DNA of 64,000 nucleotides from Penelope pileata. Taxonomy: Eukaryota > Chordata > Aves > Galliformes > Cracidae. The notes beneath the pieces were generated by a model. That model made no database searches, was not told where the DNA came from, and saw only the letters and a program-made list of their open reading frames with translations. Position numbers and translations under genes: made by a program. Location: positions 177,241 to 241,240 of the forward strand of contig WBMW01004121.1 in NCBI GenBank assembly GCA_013396635.1. Reading direction: 5' to 3'. Positions 1 through 9,404 of the stretch are shown piece by piece (position 1 is the first letter of the stretch; each line of letters starts with the position of its first letter).

Positions 1-240
1 CCCAAATAAAAAGAGCAGGGCCCCCCCGGGGGGCTGATGGAGCCCCCCCCGCCGGCCCTCCCCCGCCGCAGCGGGCCCGGCTCCCCCCGTCCCGCACTCA
101 CCGAACTCCCCGGCCCTGCAGCGCGGCGGGGGCAGCGCGCACAGCAGCGCGCACAGCAGCGCGCAGCGCCCGCAGCCCATCGCGGCCCCGCTCCGCAGCC
201 CCGCGCCGNAGGGCCTGCTGGGGATAAGCTTTCTGCTTCC
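1..240 (-). promoter_or_regulatory. CpG-rich block around the minus-strand first exon
   Basis: This stretch is very rich in G and C with many CpG dinucleotides, and composition falls sharply to ordinary levels after about 240. It surrounds a minus-strand signal-peptide exon, as expected of a CpG-island promoter. Position 209 is an N. No TATA box is seen. Positions 1-95 would be the start of intron 1. Confidence 0.5.
102..180 (-). CDS. MERTK: First coding exon (signal peptide), probable MERTK exon 1
   Basis: On the minus strand an ATG at 180-178 opens 26 codons plus one base and ends at a good splice donor (GTGAGT, plus-strand positions 101-96). The peptide starts MGCGRC and is Leu/Cys/Ala-rich (two copies of ALLC, then AL), followed by PPPRCRAGEF, which reads as a secretion signal and cleavage region. 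The intron phase (1) is compatible with a short signal-peptide first exon. MERTK, a TAM-family receptor tyrosine kinase that recognises phosphatidylserine-bound ligands on dying cells, lies head-to-head with ANAPC1 in human, and the orientation and roughly 10 kb spacing here fit. The signal peptide itself is not diagnostic, so the name rests on synteny. The rest of the gene lies beyond the left edge. Confidence 0.5.
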
Positions 241-3200
241 CGTCCGTAACATTCCCTGCAACAAGTGTAACTTTCTCTGTGGCAGTTTACTACGGTCTTC
301 CCATAGTGTGGAGAAAAGAGGTTGCTCAGGGAGGGGGGGTGTGCTGGCAGCGCTGGGTGAGCTCAGCGCGCCGTGGGAACGGGCATGCACCGAAACTGCT
401 CATTTCTCCTCGTGCATAACCCCTCACGGGAGCTGGGAAGTACTTTTCTCAGGCTGTTAGAAAGCAAAGAACCATATGAAATCCAGCCCGAGAGCTTTTC
501 CAATGGGGAAGAAAAAATGTCTCAAATTCAGTGGAAAAAAAAAAAAAAAGAAAGAAAAAAGAACAAATCACTTCCAGACCGCTCTGACTTGCAGAGCTAC
601 TTATGCACTGTGCTTTCTCAGGCCCTGGTGGCAGAGACTGAATTCCCCCCTCACCGCCTCTCATGCTCTGGAGCAGCTCCTGACATCTTGAAGCGATCAG
701 CAGCTACTGAAGGGCGCGTGTTGCTGGAGGCCGGGTTAAAGGGGAGAGGGGAAACGCACTGCAAGAAGGCTCAGCGTCTTCAGCCATGCCCGAGAGCCTC
801 GCAGTGCCTTCTGTGCAACGCCAGCAGTGTTGCTCTTCCTCCAGATTTGGAGGGCATTCAGCAGGCACCCAACGTCCCCCAAGGGCCAGGGGAAGGGGTG
901 TTGGTCCCTCTCTTCCCAGGGTGGTTCTCTGGAATCACAGCATGAGCCTTTGCCGCACGGGTGCACTTTCATCTGGCTCCATTTCCCGTCACTGCTGGTT
1001 TTGCGATTTTTTGGGAACAAAGCACTTGAAAGGCCTCTGGCCTTGCTGGGCTGCAGAGCGGAAAAAGCCCCTTGCATCAGGATGGAGGCATGTAGTCACC
1101 CCGCTACCGTGGGGCAAGGAAGCAGGAGCAATTTTTAAGACAGAGGAGGAAAATAAAAACCCGAAAACACGGATACAGAAAGAGGATTTGAGCAGCTCTT
1201 TAAAATCCTCTAATTTGGGTCATTTTGTTACGGCAGATTAGTTTCTGCTTGGCGCTGGCGTACTTTAGTCTCCAACTCAACAGGGTTTGTTGCCGTTCCT
1301 TTGGACGTAGCACAGTGTGAAGAGGCAGATGTGCAGAGGGGGAGGAAGACACAGGGAGAGGAGAAACCAGAAGGCCTCTCATCCCCAGGTGGTGATAGGA
1401 AAGCTCTGGAAGCAGCCAGAGCTCACACTTGTAGTGCCTGATCCAGTGGGTGGCACCCAGCCCACAGCAGGTGATCTTTAAGGACCTTTCCCACCTAACC
1501 ACTCTATGATTCTGTCATTCTACGATTCTATGCTTGGGACAGAGCCTGACCACGCTGGCTGCTCTCGGGTTGGTGACAGGCAGCTTCCACTTCTCCCCAT
1601 GTACCACCATCTCCTCCACAGAAGAAGTCTTCAGCCTCCAACACAGCGAACGTGGACAGATCTCTCTTTCCTGAGGGAAGCTTGGCTGTAGGATCCTGAC
1701 ATCCCCATCCAATGCCTGGATACATCCATGTGTTTACCCATTACCGAGAGCTTGATGGTGGCAATGGTTTCATTTCCTTCCCTATCACTTCAACAGGAAA
1801 CTCAACACGGAGTTGCAAAGGGGCTGTGTATTTCAGTCCCAAAGGACACGTGTGACCAGAGGCACCCCTGCTCCTGCTGCCCGGTGGCTGGGCATCTGCC
1901 AAGATTTGGAAGGAAATATCTCCCTACCTCCCCACCAAATGATGTTGAGAGGACTGAAATGAGGGAAAAATCTTTGACTGGTGGAGGACAGACCTTAAGA
2001 GAGGGAAACAAAGGCTGTCTGTCTCGTCTGTCAGAGCGCCAGGGTCCCGAACCAGCCCAACCAGTTGTGCTTCAGCTTCTCGTGGCTCAGCACAGACCAC
2101 ACTGGAGGGAGCACCCTCCTCTCCCGGTCTGAAGGAAGCAGAGCGAGTGCCCGTAGCACTGCACAGGTACCAGCAGTTCCTGAGTCATGCCCACGTCTTT
2201 CCAGCACAAAGGTTGTCCCACCTACCCACCCTTCAGACCTTGACTCCGAGGCCAGTGCCCTCTGAGCCCTGTGTTTGCACACATGTGCACGCAGAGTCCT
2301 GTTAGCGAGTGCAAAGATCTCTATCATCACAGGTTCCTCCTGCCTTCATGAGAAGTTATAATCCCCTTCCGACAGCACCAGCAGCTCCAAGATCTTCTCA
2401 GCTTTCTCTTAGCAGCATGTCAGTGAGCGTTTTTGGTGCTCCCAGAGAGCCAAACTGGAGCCTGAACTTGACCCCTCTTGATTTTTTCAGTTTTGCTTCA
2501 GAGCAGTGACAGTGTTTCTTCCCCAGACTATTTGGAGACTTGGGAGTCAACGCAGCGTGCACGAAATCGTTTCATTTAGCAGAAAGGGCACCCAGCAGTC
2601 AGGCTGCAGGATGTTATCTGCTGAGATTTTTTCCCCTTTGCTATTTCTCTATTTCCATTTTCATTTCCATTTTGTTAAATCTCTTCTTTATTTCTGCTTT
2701 CTGTTTGTGTGTGTTTTGCTTCCTATTTGCAGGGTCCCCCATTCTGTTGAATATCCAACTCCTTCAGCAACATGTTGTTAGCTCAAGGCAGATGGCTTGC
2801 TTGTGTTAAATGTTACACCCTGGCCATAGGACACAGCTCTCAAACAATCTGCAGAGAAAAGAGCCTTTAGTGGTGCTGCTAAAATACCTTTTCTCTTGTG
2901 CTGCATCCTTTGGGCACACTGTACAGCTGCTTCTCTCACTTGGCACATTCTGTCCCTTGGCTCAGCTATTTCTTCCTAGGACAGCTTCTCCTGTTCTACA
3001 GATTATTTCACAGAAGCAGAAAGCCATCTCCCAAGGCTAGACACTGGCTGGAATGTCCTTACTTTCAAGCTCTGGGCATTCTTTCTTGCCCACGAAATTG
3101 CTGCTTGCATTTCACTGTCTTATTTGTGCAAATTTGTCTTCATACAGAAATTTGGTCCCTGGCTCCGTAGATCCAGGCCACCACTTCTTCCAGCTGTCTT

Positions 3201-3570
3201 TCTGCCAGAAAGTGTAATACATTTTGAAAGTACTCTGCAGCTTGGTGAATTCTTACTTCTCCCAATTCTGGCTTTCCCCGGCAGGCTGCTTCTTATTTCT
3301 GAGAAAACGATAATGCTTATTGTCATGACTTGAACCAAGGATTCCCCAGACCACGTGCTAGAGCCATCATGTCAAACACGTCTTCAGGGCTTCCACTGCT
3401 TCTCCCTCTTTTGATTTTTCACATGAAATTGATATCTTGAAAATAAACCAGCCTTGTCAGAATGCACTGACCTTCAGGTTCCCTCCAGGGCACATCTTAT
3501 GCTTCTTATACTTCAGTCATTGTTTGCCAAACAAATGCAACGCCTATGAGCACATCCATGGAAGAGTGAC
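241..3570. other. Intergenic DNA, no gene supported
   Basis: This is ordinary intergenic sequence between the two divergent promoters. It holds an A-rich low-complexity run (about 534-568) and one CR1 3' tail (about 1468-1532). Open frames here are short, overlap on both strands and resemble nothing I recognise. Confidence 0.6.
1468..1532 (+). mobile_element. CR1 LINE 3'-end fragment
   Basis: The stretch resembles the CR1 3' end (a 'gatctttaaggacctttccc' type block) and finishes with imperfect tandem ATTCTATG-type octamers up to 1532, the signature tail of avian CR1 retroposons. The left boundary is uncertain. Confidence 0.7.
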
Positions 3571-3576
3571 TGCACC

Positions 3577-3652
3577 TAGAATCCTAGAATTGTTTGAGTT
3601 GGAAGGGACCTTTAAAGATCATCTAGTCCAACTCCCCTGCAATGAACAGAGA
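3577..3652 (-). mobile_element. CR1 LINE 3'-end fragment
   Basis: Seen on the minus strand as a CR1 tail: the plus strand starts with AGAATCCTAGAAT and continues with 'ttggaagggacctttaaaga' and a 'tctagtccaactcccctgc' block. It abuts a second minus-strand CR1 tail at 3653. Confidence 0.8.
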
Positions 3653-3714
3653 CATAGAATCATAGAATCATAGAAACACAAGGTTGGAAAGGACCTACAA
3701 ACCTCCTTCAGTCT
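3653..3714 (-). mobile_element. CR1 LINE 3'-end fragment (second, adjacent)
   Basis: Three CATAGAAT-type octamers followed by 'aaggttggaaaggacctac' mark another minus-strand CR1 3' end immediately beside the one at 3577-3652. Confidence 0.8.
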
Positions 3715-3826
3715 TACCTGTGCAACCTGATGTAGGGAACCTGCTCTGGCAGGGGGGTTGGACTCGATGATTTCTTGAGGTCCCTTCCAACCCCTACAAT
3801 TCTGTGATTCTGTGATTCTGTGATTC
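3715..3826 (+). mobile_element. CR1 LINE 3'-end fragment, opposite orientation
   Basis: A plus-strand CR1 tail: 'gggttggactcgatgatttc', 'aggtcccttccaaccc', then tandem ATTCTGTG octamers to 3826. It converges with the two minus-strand tails just left of it. Confidence 0.85.
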
Positions 3827-5300
3827 TTCCCCGTACCCGTCGTGCTCCACATAGGTGCTAAGGAAAAAAAGAAAAAGGTGTTTTCCAGTGTGCTACTTCA
3901 ACAGGAGTGGAGAAAGTATGCCCCTGCAGTGCTGCAAGCTAGTAATTGTGATCTGGAGCCAGCAACACCCTCTTGTTAAAGTGAGCAACTGTAAGGGTGA
4001 GAGGTGAAGGAGGGAGCCCAGGGTGTGATGTACAAATGGCTGAAACACTGCAGGACGAGCTGGCTCCCTGCGGATCCACCCACAGGGCTGTGCGTGTGCC
4101 CACGAGATGGGCAGATAACAGCACAGCGCTGACCTCACCAGTGAAGCTTCTCTTTAAAGGAATAAAAATAATCCCATTGTCCTGCCAGATTTTGGCAGCT
4201 GCGTACATCCCAGAGCAGTATTTCTGCACGATTCGCTGTGACACACAACCAAGGGAGAACAGCAGATGCTGGGAGCCAAGCAGACAGTTAACACACGGGT
4301 GACACTTGATTCTAGAGAAATGCACGTCAAGGAGTCATTTCTTAGTCCAAGTCTGTCCACTCTCATCAGAAAAGCTGTTCTAAATGCCTGACACCTAGTG
4401 CTGGCAGTCAGAAACGCAGCTGTGTTTTTCAGCATCCTCAGCCTTTGTGAGCCTCGCAGTAACAGGGCTGCAGGAGGCCCTGCCACTCCTCGTTAATGGT
4501 TTAAGGTACACTGCACATTTTTTTAAGCCTGCCTTTGGAAAGCGGCTTCCCCCAGAGCGCTGTGGGATCTGCAGGGGAGGTCTGGCAAAACGAAACCAAC
4601 GGGAAATGCAAACAGACCGAGCGCTCTCCATCTAACCCACAATAAACGCACAGGGCACTAGACTCAACAAGAGCTGAACACCTCCAAAAAGAAACAGGCA
4701 TCCTTCAGAGTGTCAGCAGATGCTGCTACAAGTGGCTGTGCGTGTCAGCAGTGACAGTCTGTGCTACTGTCCTTGGGGAGTGCTATTACTCCCCAAAAAG
4801 GGAAGGCAGAGACAGCTGGCTGCGTGATTTCAGCCTGTATCTTTTTGCCTGTGGATACTCAGCCCATCTGACCACCACAGTCGCTATTATGGATGTTTCC
4901 CATACCCATCAGTTTGTTGGTGCCTTGTAATTTGTGCTGCTTTAACAGAGTGGCAACACAAGCTGATAAAACCACGCACTTTATTCCTAGTGCAGGCACT
5001 TTTGAACCCAAAGTTCAAAAGTATTCAGTATTTCAAAAGTTCAGTATTTCTCTGAAATTTTGGGCTCTTCCCTTAGGTCAGACACTGACTGATGCTTATT
5101 AACACCTTACACAGAGGATTAGAAACCTTACACGTGAATGAGTTCCACACTGAGGAAACTTCTACATCTTGAAGCAAAAAGACGTGCAAGTGTCAGTGCA
5201 GAAGTTAACATATTTAATCAAAACTATAGAGGCCTGGATTTCATCGCAGGCCTCAGAGATTTGGAGGACTGTCCTTTAGGCCTTTTCCCAGGCCAGTGGA
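3827..5300. other. Intergenic DNA, nothing recognised
   Basis: No coding exon, RNA gene or repeat was recognised. Open frames are short and without recognisable domains. Confidence 0.55.
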
Positions 5301-5302
5301 AA

Positions 5303-6832
5303 TCATAGAATCATAGAATGGTTCAGGTTGGAAGGGACCTTAGAGATCATCTTGTTCCAACCCCCTGCCATGGGCAAGGACCCCTCCCACCAGACCAGGT
5401 TGCCCAAAGCCCCATCCAGCCTGGCCTTGAACACTGCCAGGGAGGGGGCAGCCACAGCTTCTCTGGGCAACCTGTGCCAGTGTCTCACCACCCTCACAGG
5501 GAAGAATTTCTTCCTTATATCTAGCCTCAATGTACCCTCTTCCAGTTTATAGCCATTTCCCCTTGTCCTGTCATGATCTATCCTTGTAAAAAGCCCCTCC
5601 CCAGCTTTCCTGTAGGCCCCTTCAGGTCCTGGAAGGCTGCTATCAGGTCCCCCCGCAGCCTTCTCTTCTCCAGGCTGAAGAGTCCCAACTCTCTCAGCCT
5701 GTCCTCGTAGGGGAGGTGCTCCAGCCCTCTGATCATCCTCGTGGCCTCCTCTGGACCCGCTCCAACAGCTCCACATCCTTCTTGTGTTGGGGGCCCCAGA
5801 ACTGGACACAATACTCCAGGTGAGGTCTCACGAGAGCAGAGTAGAGGGGCAGAATCACCTCCCTCGACCTGCTGGCCACACTTCTCTTGATGCAGCCCAG
5901 GATGCGGTTGGCCTTCTGGGCTGCAAGCGCACACTGCCGGCTCATGTTGAGTTTCTCGTCAACACACACCCCCAAGTCCCTCTCCTCAGGGCTACTCTCA
6001 AGCCATTCTCCGCCCAGCCTGTATGTGTACTTGGGATTGCTCCGACCCAGGTGCAGGACCTTGCACTTGGCTTTGTTGAACTTCATGAGGTTGGCATGGG
6101 CCCACCTCTCAAGCCTGTCCAGGTCCCTCTGGATGGCATCCCTTCCCTCTGGCGTGTCGACTGCACCACACAGCTTGGCATCATCTGCAAACTTGCTGAG
6201 GGTGCATTCGATCCCACTGTCCATGTCACCGACAAAGATGTTAAACAGCACTGGTCCCAGTACCGATCCCTGAGGAACACCACTCGTCACTGGTCTCCAT
6301 TCAGACACTGAGCCATTGACCGCCACTCTCTGAGTGCGGCCATCCAGCCAGTTCCTTATCCAGCGAGTGGTTCGTCCATCAAACCCATATTTATCCAGTT
6401 TATCAACCAGGATGCCGTGCGGGACAGTGTCAAACGCCTTGCACAAGTCCAGGTAGATGACGTCGGTTGCTCTCCCTTTATCCACTGTTGCTGTGACTCC
6501 ATCATAGAAGGCCACCAGGTTTGTCAGGCAGGATTTGCCCTTGGTGAAGCCATGTTGGTTGCCGCCAATCACCTCCTCTCGATTTTCCATGTGCCTTAGT
6601 AGAGCCTTCAGGAGGATCTGCTCCATGATCTTGCCAGGCACAGAGGTGAGACTGACCGGCCTGTAGTTTCCAGGATCATCTTTTTTCCCCTTCTTGAAAA
6701 TGGGGGTTATGTTCCCCCTTTTCCAGTCAGTGGGAACTTCACCAGACTGCCATGACCTTTCAAATATGATGGATAGTGGCTTGGCAACCTCATCCGCCAG
6801 TTCCTTCAGGACTCGTGGATGAAAGAGCTGCG
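5303..6832 (-). mobile_element. CR1 LINE, 5'-truncated, with long reverse-transcriptase frame
   Basis: The minus-strand 3' end is at about 5303, where the plus strand shows tandem CATAGAAT octamers and 'ttggaagggaccttagagat'. Reading leftwards on the minus strand, 6842-5733 is one open frame of 369 codons covering most of the CR1 ORF2 reverse transcriptase: HPRVLKELADEV, NYRPVSLTS, GVPQGSVLGPVLFNIF, and FADD at the catalytic motif C (the usual F/YxDD). After VELLERVQRR the homology continues in other frames (IRGLEHLPYEDRLRELGLFS, then DRTRGNGYKL and HWHRLPREAV), so at least two indels break the frame. The endonuclease and 5' part are missing, with the breakpoint near 6830, as is normal for CR1. 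It is non-autonomous now. Flanking target duplications were not seen, as expected for CR1. Confidence 0.93.
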
Positions 6833-6842
6833 AAAGGCACAC
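5733..6842 (-). pseudogene. CR1 ORF2 fragment (reverse transcriptase), 369 aa
   Basis: This is the longest uninterrupted part of the CR1 polymerase frame, containing reverse-transcriptase blocks from the fingers (GKSCLTNLVAFYD, DLCKAFDTVPH) through motif B (GVPQGS), motif C (FADD) and the thumb. It encodes a target-primed reverse transcriptase in intact elements. Here it lacks the endonuclease and the proper start and is frameshifted at its C-terminal end, so it is a remnant. The first codons (about 6842-6832) probably derive from flanking sequence. Confidence 0.85.
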
Positions 6843-7065
6843 TGACTAGGGAAAAGACTAAAAGCCCTGTTGAGGGCAGAGAAGAAAACAGAAAAACACC
6901 TGAAACAGCATATGTTGGGGAGAGCAAAAGCTAACGGAGGCATCTGCACCGCAAGCATGCAGGCTGCAGGGACATTCGTCTTTGGTGCTGGCATCCCTCA
7001 GCCCACATGTGAATGCTGAGTGCTCACAGACCGTGATGCCATCCTCCCCAGCCTGGTGACTGGAT

Positions 7066-7126
7066 AAATCACAGAACAGCCTGACTTGGAAGGGACCCAC
7101 AAGGATCGAGTCCAAGTCTTGGCTCC
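7066..7126 (-). mobile_element. CR1 LINE 3'-end fragment
   Basis: A short minus-strand CR1 remnant, with 'acttggaagggacccacaag' and 'gatcgagtccaag' on the plus strand. Its octamer tail is degraded (AATCACAGAA). It lies just before the probable LTR at 7136. Confidence 0.6.
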
Positions 7127-7135
7127 ACATAGTGT

Positions 7136-7460
7136 TGTCTGAAAGAAGGGTTCATTACCCGGTATGTAACGAGCCAATCACACACACAGAAATCAGATAC
7201 TGATTTATTACGGTGGCACAACTTTGGGTGCTAGGTGGTCTTCCACAAAGCTAGCACGCACTGGGATCTTCCTCAATGCTTTTCATACATATTCTCATCA
7301 CTTGACCCCTATCCCAACACAGCCTCCAGCTCTACGACCGGTTACCCAATTTGTATACTAACACACAACATACTACACAACGCTTTTGATATTGTGCATG
7401 CTCGTTGGAGAGGGTCTCCAGATGGGCTGGGGTCTTCAAGCCAGTGGGTATGACTTTTAG
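7136..7460 (-). mobile_element. Probable endogenous-retrovirus LTR (solo), minus orientation
   Basis: Read on the minus strand the end is TTTCAGACA, with an AATAAA (TTTATT at about 7202-7207 on the plus strand) about 65 bp before it, as in the R-U5 part of an LTR. A second stretch at 8884-9130 has the same terminal TTTCAGACA, the same AATAAA spacing and a shared GGGTGCT-GGTGGT core. No gag, pol or env reading frame was found nearby and no primer-binding site was recognised, so solo LTRs are more likely than a provirus. The far boundary is a guess. This is an old inactive copy. Confidence 0.45.
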
Positions 7461-8490
7461 TATTATCATGAGGATCGTTCAGTTAACCATGGGGCTAATC
7501 TCCCTTTCGACTCAAATTACACTGAGGATGACTACCCAAGTTACACTGATGAAGTACGTTCATACGTGTCCAACCTGCTAGTTGTATGGTTTCGTTGCCC
7601 TCTTTTTTTATGTTTTAAGAAAAAAAATATTAAAAAATACAAAAAGCTTTGTTACTTATATACATTAACCATATTATTATACATTCACCATATTATATAT
7701 TTTATATGCAGCCCAAGACAATTCCTCTTCACTCATTGTGTCCCAGGCAAGCCAAACAGTTGGACACCCATGGATATTTCCAGGATGTTCCCATCTTTAA
7801 GAGCAAGCTTAGTAGCCAAATTGTAATTTGGCTTCCTTTACTCAAACATTTCTGACAGTTTCAAGGATGGTCATCCTGTCCCAGACAAAACAATGTATTT
7901 GCTACATCTAAGGGCACCCACACAAAGACTTGTACAAAGATTAATTCTTACTTGACTCACAATAATTCCCTCCTTTGAGACATATCTAACAGTACAGGTC
8001 AGATTAGTCTCATTTTCTCCGAGGTTTGGTTCACTAACTTCAAGCAACGCTTGGATATACACTGCAATATGACATACAAACAAAGGCTAACATTGCCAAC
8101 AATCCAACTGTTAAAGATATGTGAGTTATAGAATGAGTAAAATCAAAGTTACAAAAACAAAGAGTAATATTCCCGGAGCACAGTCTAGTCCTAAATAGGT
8201 ATCCAGGGCATTTCAGGTGCAGCTCACGTACTTCTTTTGATTTTTAGTTTCAGGGAATCGACTTCTTCAACTCTCCTCCTGTGGACCTGCTTTTGTCCTG
8301 GTACAATGAACCCAAGAGTCAATCACCTTTACTTTTACTGCAGTATTTGTTGACAGGAGTACCAGATAAGGCCTTTAAACATGCTGGGGCTCAAACATTC
8401 TGTTGCTTGACTTACAAGACCACCCAAAAAATCAAACCATATGTTCTAGTACTGTAAACACAGGCTATTTTTTTTTCCTTTTATATGCTT
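7461..8490. other. AT-rich intergenic DNA, possibly degraded retroviral interior
   Basis: Between two probable LTRs of the same orientation lies about 1 kb of AT-rich sequence with no long frame. It could be ordinary spacer or a decayed proviral interior; I see no conserved motif to decide. Confidence 0.3.
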
Positions 8491-8740
8491 GGTGACATCG
8501 GACAAGAGGAAATGGCCTCAAAGGAAGTTTAAGTTGAGCATTATGAAAAATTCCTTCATTGAAAGGGTTGTGGAGCATTGGAACAAGCTGCCCAGGGGAG
8601 TAGTTGAGCCACCATCCCTGGAAGTATTTAAAAGATGTGTACATGAAAACACGGTTTAGGGGTAGCAGCAGCGCTAGGTTAATGGTTGGACTTGATGACC
8701 TGAGAGGTCTGTTCCAACCTAAATGATTCTATCATTATAT
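8491..8740 (+). mobile_element. CR1 LINE 3' fragment
   Basis: A plus-strand CR1 remnant of about 250 bp: the coding end of ORF2 is recognisable in degraded form ('aggaaatggcctcaaaggaa', 'tggaacaagctgcccagggg', 'gttggacttgatgacctgag'), followed by 'ggtctgttccaacc' and ATTCTATC-type octamers. Confidence 0.85.
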
Positions 8741-8883
8741 CCTCACATCCCTGAGTGCTAGGAGAGCTGCTCATTGCAAATGAAAGCGGTGATTTCCATA
8801 CAACAGCCAGCCTTGAGAAACTGGCACGAGTTGATTCTGCCGAAAACGAGAGGTAAGACAGCAGCGCAGGGTAACAATGTCGT

Positions 8884-9130
8884 TGTCTGAAAAGCGGACT
8901 TGTCGCCCAGTGTGCAATAAGTCAATGACCACACACTCAGGAGACACTGCTTATTTATCCCAGCTTTGTGCAAGCCTGGGTGCTCGGTGGTTTCCCCTCA
9001 TCGAGCATAGGTATGAAACTACCTGCACATTTATACACAAAAGCTACATAGTTAGCAACTTTCCAGTCTGTTCTACTCACGATGATTGCTCAGTAATTTT
9101 CATATGATGATTGTTTATAGTTTACTATAT
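8884..9130 (-). mobile_element. Probable endogenous-retrovirus LTR (solo), minus orientation
   Basis: The minus-strand terminus TTTTCAGACA matches the one at 7136, with an AATAAA-containing segment (GGGATAAATAAGC on the minus strand) and the shared GGGTGCTCGGTGGT core. The downstream flank on the minus strand (ACGACATTG...) does not look like a tRNA primer-binding site. The outer boundary near 9130 is inferred from a change of composition. Confidence 0.45.
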
Positions 9131-9286
9131 TGTTGACCCCGTACTTCGGCTGCGCTCAGGGGAAGGGCCCTCCCGCGGCTGTGACACCCAGTGCCACCCT
9201 GCAGGCTGCTCAGCTGGGGTGCACGGCTTTTCCTGCCAGGTTGGCAATGTCTGCACAGCATCCCGATCAACGTTCCCCTCACAGCC

Positions 9287-9340
9287 TGCTGGCTCTGTGA
9301 GCTGGGGACACCGGTACCTCGCACAAGGTCAGCTCAGACT
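9287..9340. repeat. 54-bp false duplication, copy 1 (contig end)
   Basis: These 54 bases recur exactly at 10534-10587. Each copy sits beside a single N (9341 and 10533). The second copy continues past the point where the first stops, so the contig ending here truly continues at 10588. This is an assembly artefact rather than a biological repeat. Confidence 0.9.
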
Positions 9341-9341
9341 N

Positions 9342-9404
9342 GGAGCAGGGCCCGAGCTGCGCGACGGGTGTGCGCCCCAGAAATAATGAGGATATCGGGC
9401 CCCC
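9342..9404 (+). promoter_or_regulatory. ANAPC1: ANAPC1 5' leader with overlapping upstream ATG
   Basis: This GC-rich leader precedes the start codon. An upstream ATG at 9386 opens 11 codons and stops at 9419-9421, overlapping the true start at 9405 in another frame. A possible splice acceptor (GCCCCAG ending at 9380) lies just before, so the leader may be split by an intron, as human ANAPC1 has a noncoding first exon. The promoter is not in the assembled sequence. Confidence 0.5.

Noticed and set aside
9386..9404. Alternative ANAPC1 start at the upstream ATG 9386
   Set aside because: It is in a different frame and ends at 9421; the human N-terminus aligns from 9405.
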